Source: Streptomyces endocoffeicus (GTDB lineage: Bacteria > Actinomycetota > Actinomycetes > Streptomycetales > Streptomycetaceae). Taken from it: a stretch of 64,000 bases of DNA. Shown in pieces: positions 9,668 to 18,199 of the stretch (positions are counted from its first letter, which is position 1; every line of letters begins with the position of its first letter). Where the stretch lies: positions 62,001 through 126,000 of the forward strand of contig NZ_JAERRG010000015.1 of NCBI RefSeq assembly GCF_016741935.1, read 5' to 3'. Made by a program: the position numbers and the translations under genes. The notes below the pieces were generated by a model that made no database searches, was not told where the DNA came from, and saw only the letters and a list, made by a program, of their open reading frames with translations.

Positions 9668-9699
9668 GTGACGGCGCGTCACCTTTGCCTGATGGGCAA
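9668..9699. promoter_or_regulatory. Two adjacent small inverted repeats between the TDT gene and narG
   Basis: GTGACG-GCG-CGTCAC (9668-9682) is followed two bases later by TTGCC-N5-GGCAA (9685-9699). They lie 24-55 bases after the stop of the upstream minus-strand transporter gene and about 200 bases before narG. They could be regulator sites or weak terminator hairpins; there is no T-tract. Confidence 0.35.
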
Positions 9700-9722
9700 G
9701 TGGGGAGGACCGACCACATCGG

Positions 9723-10805
9723 TCAAGAGCGGCCATCGGCGGGATTTTCCTCGCCCTTGACCTGGTTACTGGCCTGAACTCGCCGTCGCCGACCGGCGCG
9801 CCACCGCGCATGCGCCATCCCCGCCGCGACCATCGACCACGCTCCCAGCGCCACCCAGACCGCGAGGTGTCCCAGGCGTACCAGGCGGTGGATCCCCTCG
9901 GCCTCGCCGAGGGCGGCGGTGGACACGGCGTACATACCCGTGGGGAAGACGATCGTCCACCAGGCCGGCTCGTACCTCAGGGGCACCCGGTGCACCAGAT
10001 GCCGCCAGACCCCGGCGGCCAGCAGCGGCGGCAGCAGACAGGTGGCCCAGCCCCACAGGGCCATGAGGACGATCCGGACCGGCGCCCCGGGGCGGGGAGC
10101 GGCGAGCCCGTGCCGCGCCAGCCGGGCACCGGCGAGCAGGCTGATCGCGCAGGCTCCCATCGTGATCCAGTAGGGCGGCGACAGCTCCCGGGGCGGTACG
10201 CCGAACCGCGTGAGCCGGCCGGTGACCACCGTCGCCACCGCCGCGTACAGCAGCACCCCGGCCACCCAGGCGAACGCTTCGGCCGACCGGACGCGGCCGG
10301 GTGCCAGCGCCGCCACCGCCAGGACGGCGGACTGGATCCCCACCACGGTCAGGAACCAGGTCCCCTCCGCGTGCCGCACCATCCCGCCCCAGCCGAGCCG
10401 CCGCGCCATGAGCGCCACACACCCCAGCAGGAGAACGGCGGCCGGTATGGCCAGCGTCGGCAGGGCGGACGCGGCCGCCCGCGCCGGTCCCGGGGCCAGC
10501 CGCACGGCGAGCACATCGGAGCCCGCGACGAAGGTGAAGAATCCGAAGAGCCGTGCCGGATCCCCCAGGTCGGCGGCCACCTCACGCGGATACCGCACCA
10601 CCCGCCACACCAGCTTTGCCAGCAGCCCGCCGTAGAGCACCACGGCCACGGCCAGCAGGGCCTCCGACAGCCGTCGCGCGCTCACCGCCGCGAGTCCCTG
10701 GGACACGATTCCGGTCGCCATCACCGGGGCGAAGGCACCGGGCGGCAGGTGACGCGCCCTCACCCCGTTCATCGTTCGCAGCACGCCAGCAGGCTGCCAC
10801 TCCAT
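9723..10805 (-). CDS. TDT family (TehA/SLAC1-type) membrane transporter
   Basis: A 360-residue, strongly hydrophobic protein with about ten membrane helices and the family opening PPGAFAPVMATGIVSQGL. The WWTIVFPTGMYAVSTAALG segment near residue 280 is also typical. The family includes tellurite-resistance/dicarboxylate transporters, sulfite exporters and plant SLAC1 nitrate/chloride channels, so the substrate cannot be read from sequence. It is codirectional with narG and 258 bp upstream, which makes nitrate or nitrite movement possible but unproven. The start is ATG 10805, or M12 at 10772; neither has a clear ribosome site. The C-terminus is an arginine-rich cytoplasmic tail. Confidence 0.85.
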   Translation of the reverse strand: MEWQPAGVLRTMNGVRARHLPPGAFAPVMATGIVSQGLAAVSARRLSEALLAVAVVLYGGLLAKLVWRVVRYPREVAADLGDPARLFGFFTFVAGSDVLAVRLAPGPARAAASALPTLAIPAAVLLLGCVALMARRLGWGGMVRHAEGTWFLTVVGIQSAVLAVAALAPGRVRSAEAFAWVAGVLLYAAVATVVTGRLTRFGVPPRELSPPYWITMGACAISLLAGARLARHGLAAPRPGAPVRIVLMALWGWATCLLPPLLAAGVWRHLVHRVPLRYEPAWWTIVFPTGMYAVSTAALGEAEGIHRLVRLGHLAVWVALGAWSMVAAGMAHARWRAGRRRRVQASNQVKGEENPADGRS

Positions 10806-11111
10806 CGGAGTCCGGGTGCGGAGGACGGGATGGGCGGAACGGCGGCGGGGAGTTCGTTGGCCACCGGCTCCCCAAGAAGCTCCCGGGTCCCGCTTGGTAC
10901 GCGCTTGAACCAGCGCAGACCGTTCCGATAGCCAAGGGGTCCCGGGCCGACCGTGGGAAAGGGGCCACCGTGGCGTGAAGACCCATCCCGAACACCTGTC
11001 CCCGCCCCCGGACCCCGTCCGAACGCCTGGTCACGCCCGACCTCGATGCCCGGCTGACCCTTGTCGCGGGGCGATGGCACACTGGCCGTCGATCCGCCGA
11101 AGGAGTCCGCC
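10806..11111. other. Divergent intergenic region, TDT transporter / corA
   Basis: About 305 bp between two divergent genes. I see the corA ribosome site (GAAGGAG, 11099-11105) and a small GCGCT...AGCGC hairpin near 10899, but no convincing coding frame and no clear promoter hexamers. Confidence 0.4.
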
Positions 11112-12200
11112 GTGTCGATGATCAGCAACCTTCGTCAAGCGGTGCGCCGGACACCCCGGCGCACCGTTGACCTCAGCCATCCCGCCCGGTCGCCGCTCGG
11201 CAGCTCGGTGGTGAACTGCGTGGTCTATCGCGACGGTGTGCGGCAGCACGGCGACTGTCCGGCCGAAGAGGCACTGCGACGGGCCCGCAAGTCCGTCGGT
11301 GACTTCGTCTGGATCGGGCTGCACGAACCGACCCAGGAGGAATTCGCCGGACTCGCCGAACTCTTCGGACTGCATCCCCTGGCGGTCGAGGACACCGTCC
11401 AAGCGCATCAGCGGCCCAAGGTGGAGCAGTACGACGACACGCTGTTCGCCGTCTTCAAGACCGTTCGGTATGTCGAGCACCCGGAGCTCACCGCCACCAG
11501 CGAAGTGGTGGACACCGGCGAGATCATGGTCTTCACCGGGCCCGACTTCGTGATCACCATCAGGCACGGGCGGCACGGCTCGCTGGGACCCGTGCGCGAA
11601 GCTCTGGAGGACACAACCGAGCAGCTGGCCAAGGGGCCCACCGCGGTGCTGCATGCCATAGCCGATCATGTGGTCGACGACTACCTCGCCGTCGCCGACA
11701 ACGTGCAGTACGACATCGACGCCGTGGAGTCCGCCGTCTTCACCGAGGATGTCGGCTACCGCGACGCGGGCCGGATCTACCAGCTCAAGCGTGAGCTGCT
11801 GGAACTCAAGCGGGCCGTCGCGCCGCTGGACCGGCCGCTCCGGCGGCTCGCCGCCCAGTCCATGCCGCTCATCGCATCCGATATCCGGGCGTACTTCCGC
11901 GACGTCTCCGACAACCTGGAGCGGATCACCGAACAGATCACCTCTTTTGACGCGCTGCTCGACTCCATCCTCCAGGCTCACCTCGCTCAGGTGACCGTCG
12001 CCCAGAACGAGGACATGCGCAAGATCACCGCATGGGCGGCGATCATCGCCGTCCCCACGATGGTCTGCGGGATATACGGCATGAACTTCGACCATATGCC
12101 CGAGCTGCGCTGGACGTACGGCTATCCCATGGCCATGGGGGTCATCGCCGTCGCCTGCTTCCTCATCCACCGGGGCTTCCGCCGCAACGGCTGGCTCTGA
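11112..12200 (+). CDS. corA: CorA-family magnesium/cobalt transporter
   Basis: Pentameric inner-membrane channel for Mg2+ (also Co2+ and Ni2+). The C-terminus has the two CorA membrane helices; the first ends in the signature YGMNF, followed by the periplasmic loop DHMPEL, and the second is PMAMGVIAVACFLIHRGF. The cytoplasmic N-domain and long stalk helix precede them. GTG 11112 is chosen because GAAGGAG stands six bases upstream; ATG 11118 is also possible, and a longer in-frame start at 11061 has no ribosome site. The predicted length of 362 residues is normal. It is transcribed alone and converges on the LacI gene. Confidence 0.94.
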   Translation: MSMISNLRQAVRRTPRRTVDLSHPARSPLGSSVVNCVVYRDGVRQHGDCPAEEALRRARKSVGDFVWIGLHEPTQEEFAGLAELFGLHPLAVEDTVQAHQRPKVEQYDDTLFAVFKTVRYVEHPELTATSEVVDTGEIMVFTGPDFVITIRHGRHGSLGPVREALEDTTEQLAKGPTAVLHAIADHVVDDYLAVADNVQYDIDAVESAVFTEDVGYRDAGRIYQLKRELLELKRAVAPLDRPLRRLAAQSMPLIASDIRAYFRDVSDNLERITEQITSFDALLDSILQAHLAQVTVAQNEDMRKITAWAAIIAVPTMVCGIYGMNFDHMPELRWTYGYPMAMGVIAVACFLIHRGFRRNGWL

Positions 12201-12238
12201 CCCGCCCGAGGAGCGAGCGAGTCCCGGAGCTCACGGCC

Positions 12239-13249
12239 TCAGGATGATCTTCTGACCACGCATTCGGCGGCCGCGTCCCACCCCAGCAAAGCGTGATCGG
12301 TGGACTGGCCGTCTCCCGAGAGGGTCTTGTTCAGCCATTCCACGGTAACGGCACGAAGGTTGGCCAGCGGGAGGTACACGGAGGTGAGCGGGGGAGTGAC
12401 GAACTCGCTCTCCACGAAGTTGTCCGCCCCGACGACGGCGAGGTCGTCCGGAGCGGACCAACCCAGGTCTGCCATGGCGCCGAGTACGGCGATTCCCATG
12501 CGGTCGTCCGCGGTCGCCACGCCCGTAGTGCCGCGCAAGGACTCGAGCGATGACAACGCTTCGGCGATGGCGTGGCGGTCCAAGGGCAGCGACAGGGCCA
12601 GTGGTGCGCGCAGTCCCTGCCGGACGCACTCCTCCTGAGCGCCGCGAAGGCGCACCTGGGCGATCGGCAGTCGTGGGGACGTGGCCGGAAGCACGTACAC
12701 GATCCTGGTGGGGCCGCGCTGTGCGAGATGCCGGATCTGCGTCCTGCCGATCTCCGCTTCCCCGGGCCGTTTCGGTTCGAGGTTGTCGTCCTCCGCCGTG
12801 TTGAGGCCGATGACATGCTGCGCGCCGGCCGCCCGCAGACTCTGCCGCATGGCGGCGGTCGTGAAGGAGAGGGCCGCGACGGCGAACGGCTGCAGCGTCC
12901 GCACGACACCGAGCAGGTCCTCCTCCGAGACGAGTGAGTAGGTGAGCGCGGTGAGGCCGCATGAGGCCACCGCATCCAGAAGGGGCTCGAGACTCCGGGC
13001 GTTGGTGTGGCCGACATTCAGCGTGTCGATCACGACCAGGACCACACGCGAATGTCCGCGCCGCAGGGTGCCGGCCGCCGCGTTGGGGACATAGCCCAAC
13101 TGCTCGGCGGCGCGCAGGACCCGGTCGGTCGTGGCCGCGGAGATCTTCTGTCCGGGACTCTTGTTCAGCACATAGCTGACGGTCGCGGAGGAGACGCCGC
13201 TGAGCCGGGCCACGTCACCTGCCGTGGGGCGCCGGGATTGCCGAGGCAT
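12239..13249 (-). CDS. LacI-family transcriptional repressor
   Basis: 336 residues. The N-terminal helix-turn-helix (GDVARLSGVSSATVSYVLN, residues 7-25) and the hinge RAAEQLGYVPNAAAGTLR are typical of LacI, followed by a periplasmic-binding-protein-like effector domain (for example GVATADDRMGIAVLGAMADLG). It is the last gene of the minus-strand group MFS, rhamnosidase, repressor, 80 bp after the rhamnosidase. This suggests local control by a rhamnose-containing sugar. The likely target is the palindrome at 17235-17252 before the MFS gene. The effector is inferred only from the neighbours. Confidence 0.92.
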   Translation of the reverse strand: MPRQSRRPTAGDVARLSGVSSATVSYVLNKSPGQKISAATTDRVLRAAEQLGYVPNAAAGTLRRGHSRVVLVVIDTLNVGHTNARSLEPLLDAVASCGLTALTYSLVSEEDLLGVVRTLQPFAVAALSFTTAAMRQSLRAAGAQHVIGLNTAEDDNLEPKRPGEAEIGRTQIRHLAQRGPTRIVYVLPATSPRLPIAQVRLRGAQEECVRQGLRAPLALSLPLDRHAIAEALSSLESLRGTTGVATADDRMGIAVLGAMADLGWSAPDDLAVVGADNFVESEFVTPPLTSVYLPLANLRAVTVEWLNKTLSGDGQSTDHALLGWDAAAECVVRRSS

Positions 13250-13328
13250 GACCTTCCTTCGAGATCGCGGGGCACGCGAGACCGCGGGGCACGCCGCACC
13301 CCCGCTCCAGCTTATCGTCCGCTCAGTG

Positions 13329-15827
13329 TCAGCCGAGGATGGTGTGGCCGGCGGGATGCGCCGTGGTGGTTCCGTCGGCCGCCCGGAAGGTGAACGGCAC
13401 GGGACTGTCGACTTCGCACGTGGTGCCGGTGACGCGCACGTGCAGCAGGCCGTACGGCGTGGGGGCGGCGCCGCTCATGCGGGCGGTCACTCCGAACGCG
13501 GGTTGGATCCGGGCCGAGACAAAGCCCGCTTCCCCGGGCTCGATGCCGAGGAGGTAGGTCACGATGTCGCGTGTGGGGGTGGAGCTCCAGCCATGGGCGG
13601 GCGTGCCCCAGCCCCAGCATTCCCCGAAGGTGTCGTATCCGTCGGTGAGGAACCGGCTCCAGTCGCGCAGCGCACGGGTCAGTTCCGCCGTGCGGCCGCA
13701 CAACGCCAGCGCGTCATGGACCATGTAGCTGGCGAAGGGTTCCGCCCGTACCACCTCGTGCCGCGGGTCCCAGGTCACGTCCTGCACACCGCGTATCTGA
13801 TCGGCGATCTTGGCGTCGTCGTAACCGCCGTCGCCCCCGATCCAGGACCGGATGACCAGGCGCCGCGGATCGGCGATCCAGTCGGCCACGGCGTTCCAGC
13901 GGGAAGACGGCGCGAGGCCGGACACGATCGCGGTCGCTCCGGCCAGCTGGGAGGCCGGCGACTGACGGATGCCGTCCACGAGATGGTCGACGTAGGTTTC
14001 CCGCTCGGGATCCCAGAACACCTCGAACCCGGCCCGTGCCTCCTCCCACAGCCCCCGCGCCCAGTCGGCGTTGCCCACGTTGCCGTACGCGGCGCTGATG
14101 TCGGCGAACTCACGCAGCGCCCTGGCCCACATCGACGTCAGGATCGAACTGGTGCCGCTCAGGAACACAGCCGACCAGTCGACCAGGTTCCATTCCGGTA
14201 CGTGCTCGAGCACGCCCCGCTCATCGCGGTACGGCAGGTACCAGCGCAGCACGCGCTCCACGGACGGCAGCAGTTCGCGCACCGGAGCCGACAGGCCCTC
14301 GTACCGGTACAGGGTGTGGACGCCGTGCGCCCAGTTCAATGCCCAGTCCGGGATGGTGAGACCGTCGCGGTACTCGGTCTCGCCCGCGACGCTGCGCGGC
14401 AGCAGACCGTCCGAGCGGGGCGAGTCCGCCAGTTGCGGATACCAACGTGCCATGGACCAGTTGGTGGACGTGGTGAGGTGGACGAGTTGGTGCACCACAC
14501 CGTCCCCCACCCACGCCCGCTGCTCCCGGGTCGGGCAGTCGACGTAGGCGTCGTGAGCGCTGAGGGTGACGGTGCGACGGCCTGCCGCGTAGAGCCGGTC
14601 GAGCTCGTCGTCGCTGGACTGGAAGAACGCCTCTCCTCGGATGGGGTAGAGACGCTCACGCACACGGATCTCCCCGACGGCGATGTCGCCGGGGACCGGG
14701 GAGGTGATCAGCAGCCGCACATAGCGCAGGCCGTTGACTTCCATGGCCTCGAACGCGTCGTCGCCGCCGCGGGCGATGTAGCGCGCACCGGTGATGTTGG
14801 AGATGCGGCCCGCCGCGGAGGGGTCGACGGGCTTCTCCTGGTAGAGGATGTCGACCCGGGTGCCACGCGGAGCGGTGAGGGAGAAGCTGACCAGGCCGCA
14901 GACGACTCGCCCGAAGTCGGCGATGACCAGGCGCGCCATGCCCGACGTGGCGCGGAATCGGACCGGGGCGGACGTCCGGGCGCGTGGCAGGTCCTTGTGC
15001 CGTGCGCAGTAGTGGGCGACTTGGGCGACGGGATGGCCGAGCTCCGCCGCGTAGCCGGCTTCCCCATCGCACCAGTACGCCTCTGGCGTGAGCGACGTTT
15101 CTTCCAGTGCCCCGATCGGACGGGGAAGCAACGCTCCGTACGGGGCGGTCGGCGGCTGTGATCGAGCCGCCGCGCCCATGTGCCCGGCGTGGGCGACGCG
15201 GGCGGGTGTCCAGCCCTCGCCGTCGTGCCACGCCGGCCAGTCCACCGGCAGTTCCCGGGCGTCGACGACCTCGACGGGGACGCCATGGAAGCCGTACGGG
15301 GGTGCGGCTCCCAACCCGGCCAGACGCTTGACGCTCCAGGCGCCGTCACTGATCAGCCACCTGCCACCGAGGTCCGCTTCGAAGACCAGGACCGCGTGAC
15401 CACCGAGTGCGGCGCCCGGGGAAGCGGGCTGCCAGAAGGCGTTGGGATCACCGTAGTAGGTGACGAGCACGCTGATGGTGTTGGTGCCCGGATGGAGATA
15501 CGGGCCGAGATCGTAGTCGTCGTAGCGCATACGGCGGGGCTGGGACCGGACGGGGCCCTGGCCCACCCGCTCGCCGTTGGCGAAGAGGACGTAGCGGGAA
15601 TCGGCGGTCAGCCGTGCGGGTACCCGCACGGGCGGCGACTCCACCTCGCATGTGGTCCGGAACAGATGGCGGACCAGCCCGTTCTTGCTGCTTGGTTCCG
15701 GCAGGCCGCGGCTGTCCCGCTCCGCCACATCGTCGGGATGGCCGATCCAGTGGCCGAGCCAGCCGGGGGTGTGCCACGGCGCTGCGGGGCGGTGGGGCGA
15801 TGCGGTGGCGGACACAGGTGTTGACAT
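13329..15827 (-). CDS. GH78 alpha-L-rhamnosidase
   Basis: Hydrolyses terminal alpha-L-rhamnose from glycosides or polysaccharides. The 832-residue product starts at ATG 15827 (MSTPVSATASPHRPA); a longer in-frame extension is proline/arginine-rich and has no family similarity. Beta-sandwich domains occupy the N-terminal half (ADSRYVLFANGERVGQGPVR; ARLVIADFGRVVCGLVSF). The (alpha/alpha)6 barrel carries the GH78 acid motif DCPTREQRAWVGDG and, later, PEWNLVDWS and GWGTPAHGWSSTPT. There is no signal peptide, so the substrate is probably imported by the neighbouring MFS protein. It follows that gene by 43 bp in the same operon. Confidence 0.93.
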   Translation of the reverse strand: MSTPVSATASPHRPAAPWHTPGWLGHWIGHPDDVAERDSRGLPEPSSKNGLVRHLFRTTCEVESPPVRVPARLTADSRYVLFANGERVGQGPVRSQPRRMRYDDYDLGPYLHPGTNTISVLVTYYGDPNAFWQPASPGAALGGHAVLVFEADLGGRWLISDGAWSVKRLAGLGAAPPYGFHGVPVEVVDARELPVDWPAWHDGEGWTPARVAHAGHMGAAARSQPPTAPYGALLPRPIGALEETSLTPEAYWCDGEAGYAAELGHPVAQVAHYCARHKDLPRARTSAPVRFRATSGMARLVIADFGRVVCGLVSFSLTAPRGTRVDILYQEKPVDPSAAGRISNITGARYIARGGDDAFEAMEVNGLRYVRLLITSPVPGDIAVGEIRVRERLYPIRGEAFFQSSDDELDRLYAAGRRTVTLSAHDAYVDCPTREQRAWVGDGVVHQLVHLTTSTNWSMARWYPQLADSPRSDGLLPRSVAGETEYRDGLTIPDWALNWAHGVHTLYRYEGLSAPVRELLPSVERVLRWYLPYRDERGVLEHVPEWNLVDWSAVFLSGTSSILTSMWARALREFADISAAYGNVGNADWARGLWEEARAGFEVFWDPERETYVDHLVDGIRQSPASQLAGATAIVSGLAPSSRWNAVADWIADPRRLVIRSWIGGDGGYDDAKIADQIRGVQDVTWDPRHEVVRAEPFASYMVHDALALCGRTAELTRALRDWSRFLTDGYDTFGECWGWGTPAHGWSSTPTRDIVTYLLGIEPGEAGFVSARIQPAFGVTARMSGAAPTPYGLLHVRVTGTTCEVDSPVPFTFRAADGTTTAHPAGHTILG

Positions 15828-15870
15828 GGGAAGGGTGCCTTCTCCTCTGGAGGGTCGGTGCGAGGCCTGG

Positions 15871-17190
15871 TCAGCTGCCGTCGACCCGGGTGGTCGCGAC
15901 CGGGTCGGCCGCGGAGGTGGCGGGGCCGGCCGCGGAGGTGGCGGAACGGTCCGGAGCACCCGTCTGGATCTTGGGCAGGCGGTCGAGGACGGTTCCGATG
16001 CCGGTGGCGACGGCGACGATGGCGGCCAGTGCGGCGAACATGACGCGGGGGCCGGCGCTCAGCAGCGTCGGCGTCCACAGGGCGACCGCCGCGGCCACCA
16101 CACGGGCGAACGCGATGACCATGCCCTGCGCCGTCGCCCGCAGCAGCGTGGGGAAGACCTCCTGCGACCACACTTTGAAGATGCCTTCGAAGGCGAGGGC
16201 GGAGCCGACCGCGCCGGTGAGGCTCGACAGCGCGAGGGTCCCTACGTGAACGCCGAGTGCGGCGGGGGCGGCCGTGGACAGGACGAAGCAGATCGCACCC
16301 AGTGCGTACCAGCGCATCCGGTTCCGCCCGTCCACGATCTTCATGAACAGCATCGCCAGGGGAATGCTGACGAACAGCGTCGCCAGCCCGATGGCCGAGG
16401 CGATCCGCACGGTGCCGCCCGCGACCTCGACGTACAGATACGTGCCGAACTGCCCCTTGGTGTTGGCCGCCAGGTTGGTCAGCGCGTAGAACAGGGCCAG
16501 ACCGGTCAGGGCTTTGAGGTGGGGCTTCTTCAGCAGTCGGCGGGTCGCGGACTGCTCGACCGGGCCTCCGGACCCGGTGTCGGCCTTGCGCCGCTGATCG
16601 ATCCACTGCCGGGATTCCGGCAGCTTGAAGCGGAGGACCAGGACCAACGTCGCGACCACGGCCACGTGCCCGTAGAGAACCCGTGCGCCTGTGGAGCCCA
16701 TGCCCCCGACGAGCAAACCGGTCAGCTGCGTGGTGACGATGCCCCCGTACCACAGCACTTGAGAGAGCGCCACGAGAGTGCCACGGGCGCCCTCGGGGGC
16801 CTCCTCTCCGATCAGGGAGATCGAGACCGGCAGATCGGCGCCCGCGGCGAAGCCGACCACGACGATACCGACGTACAGGAACCCGCTGCTGGTGGCGGCG
16901 GCGAGAAGCACGGCGCCCAGGGCCAACAGGGTCACCGTGGCCATGAACACCCTGCGGCGTCCGTACCGGTCCCCGAGCCTCCCCCCGAGCAGAGCTCCCG
17001 CGGCGATGGACAGCGTGAGCATGGACGAGAGCGTGCCGATCTCGCCCGTGCCAAGGCCCAGACGGTCCTTGTACAGCACCAACGCCGACCCGGTGGACAC
17101 GATCGCCGCCGCGTCCAGGTAGGAGGCCATACCGGCCACACCCGATCGGAACCACAGAGATCTCGGGATCGGTGGCTTCTGAGCATTCAT
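15871..17190 (-). CDS. MFS transporter of the rhamnosidase operon
   Basis: About 439 residues with twelve hydrophobic segments and the MFS loop motif GGRLGDRYGRRRVF after helix 2. ATG 17190 (MNAQKPPIPRS) is preceded by AGAGAAG; an upstream in-frame start would cover the operator and promoter. First gene of the operon with the GH78 enzyme and the LacI repressor, so uptake of rhamnosylated oligosaccharides or glycosides is the likely role. The C-terminal 40 residues are alanine/threonine-rich. The substrate is inferred from context only. Confidence 0.88.
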   Translation of the reverse strand: MNAQKPPIPRSLWFRSGVAGMASYLDAAAIVSTGSALVLYKDRLGLGTGEIGTLSSMLTLSIAAGALLGGRLGDRYGRRRVFMATVTLLALGAVLLAAATSSGFLYVGIVVVGFAAGADLPVSISLIGEEAPEGARGTLVALSQVLWYGGIVTTQLTGLLVGGMGSTGARVLYGHVAVVATLVLVLRFKLPESRQWIDQRRKADTGSGGPVEQSATRRLLKKPHLKALTGLALFYALTNLAANTKGQFGTYLYVEVAGGTVRIASAIGLATLFVSIPLAMLFMKIVDGRNRMRWYALGAICFVLSTAAPAALGVHVGTLALSSLTGAVGSALAFEGIFKVWSQEVFPTLLRATAQGMVIAFARVVAAAVALWTPTLLSAGPRVMFAALAAIVAVATGIGTVLDRLPKIQTGAPDRSATSAAGPATSAADPVATTRVDGS

Positions 17191-17234
17191 CTTCTCTCGT
17201 CTTCCTTGACGGGACCGCCGAACCCGGCTGGATC

Positions 17235-17252
17235 TACTGAATGGTTTCAGTA
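17235..17252. promoter_or_regulatory. LacI-type operator upstream of the MFS/rhamnosidase operon
   Basis: TACTGAA-TGGT-TTCAGTA, a palindrome with perfect 7-bp arms and the GAAA/TTTC character of LacI-family operators. It begins just downstream of the -10 box, so bound repressor would cover the transcription start. The LacI gene at the end of this operon is the obvious ligand. Confidence 0.75.
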
Positions 17253-17259
17253 ACTCGGG

Positions 17260-17289
17260 AAGATAGGTGCACCCCGATGCTTGAGTCAA
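17260..17289 (-). promoter_or_regulatory. Sigma-70-type promoter of the rhamnosidase operon
   Basis: On the minus strand, -35 TTGACT (17289-17284), an 18-bp spacer and -10 TATCTT (17265-17260). The operator lies 7 bp further downstream. Confidence 0.65.
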
Positions 17290-17359
17290 TGAGGTTAATC
17301 GAATAAGTCAGCGCCGACCGGGGCGGGTCAATCGTGGATTGCAAGGTCACCCGGTCGGA

Positions 17360-17365
17360 TAGCCT
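17360..17365 (+). promoter_or_regulatory. -10 element of a probable leaderless HipA-like mRNA
   Basis: TAGCCT ends six bases before the ATG at 17372, so transcription would start at or next to the start codon. A weak TTGCAA lies 15 bp upstream. There is no ribosome site before the ATG, consistent with a leaderless message. Confidence 0.5.
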
Positions 17366-17371
17366 GGGAAA

Positions 17372-18199
17372 ATGTTGACCGAAGTCACCGCGATCCGATA
17401 TGTCACGCCCTTGCGTGAGGGCGGATCGCTGCCGGGCATCGTCGAGGCCGACGATCTGGGCACCTACGTCATGAAGTTCACCGGCGCCGGGCAGGGCCGC
17501 AAGACCCTCGTCGCCGAGGTCGTCTGCGGTCAGCTGGGCCGTCGGCTGGGGCTGCGGGTGCCGGATCTGGTGCGGATCCAGCTGGACCCGGTGATCGGTC
17601 TGAGCGAACCGGACCAGGAGGTGCAGGAGCTGCTCAAGGCCAGTGGCGGGCTCAACCTCGGCATGGACTACCTCCCCGGGTCGCTCGGCTTCGATCCGCT
17701 CGCCTTCGAGGTGGGCGCGGAGGAGGCCGGGCGGGTCGTGTGGTTCGACGCGCTCATCGGCAATGTGGACCGCTCCTGGCGCAACCCCAACCTGCTGGTC
17801 TGGCACGGGCGGATGTGGCTCATCGACCATGGCGCCACGATGATCTGGCACCACGGCTGGCGCGGACTGGACAAGGCCGCCACCAAGCCGTACGACGCCT
17901 CCGACCACGTCCTCGCGCCGTTCGCGCCGGACGTCGCCGCGGCCGGCCGGGCCCTGGCGCCGCGGATCACCGAGGAACTGCTCACCGAAGTGGTGGCGGA
18001 CGTCCCCGACGAATGGCTGACCGACGAGCCGGGCTTCGACGGCCCGGACGCGGTGCGCCGTGCCTATGTCGAGGTGCTGCTGGAGCGGGCGGCCACGGTG
18101 GGGCAGCGGATCACGCTGGGGGAGCAGCGCACCGGTGAGGGGCCGTCCAGGGCCCCCGAGTGGCTGCGGGTGTGGGTCGACGGAAAGGCGTCGCGGTGA
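17372..18199 (+). CDS. HipA-like kinase domain protein
   Basis: 275 residues. The catalytic part resembles HipA/PI3K-like kinases: GNVDRSWRNPNLL (residues 130-142; probable catalytic D133 and metal-binding N140) and LIDHGA (D152), the counterpart of the DFG metal site. An early segment, GTYVMKFTGAGQGRKTL, fits the ATP-binding lobe with K35. It is much shorter than E. coli HipA (440 residues) and lacks the N-subdomain; no HipB-type HTH antitoxin gene is next to it. The next gene, a DUF3037 protein, overlaps it by GTGA, and this pairing recurs in many bacteria. The target is unknown. Confidence 0.8.
   Translation: MLTEVTAIRYVTPLREGGSLPGIVEADDLGTYVMKFTGAGQGRKTLVAEVVCGQLGRRLGLRVPDLVRIQLDPVIGLSEPDQEVQELLKASGGLNLGMDYLPGSLGFDPLAFEVGAEEAGRVVWFDALIGNVDRSWRNPNLLVWHGRMWLIDHGATMIWHHGWRGLDKAATKPYDASDHVLAPFAPDVAAAGRALAPRITEELLTEVVADVPDEWLTDEPGFDGPDAVRRAYVEVLLERAATVGQRITLGEQRTGEGPSRAPEWLRVWVDGKASR

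Noticed and set aside
2033..10600. Apparent repeated peptide PGTRFRSPSPG in non-coding frames near 2020 and 10690
   Set aside because: The underlying bases differ at many positions; it is a chance match in GC-rich antisense frames, not a DNA repeat.
10880..10960. Possible tRNA-like fold between the TDT transporter and corA
   Set aside because: A few small hairpins occur, but no cloverleaf, T-loop TTC motif or proper anticodon stem can be built.
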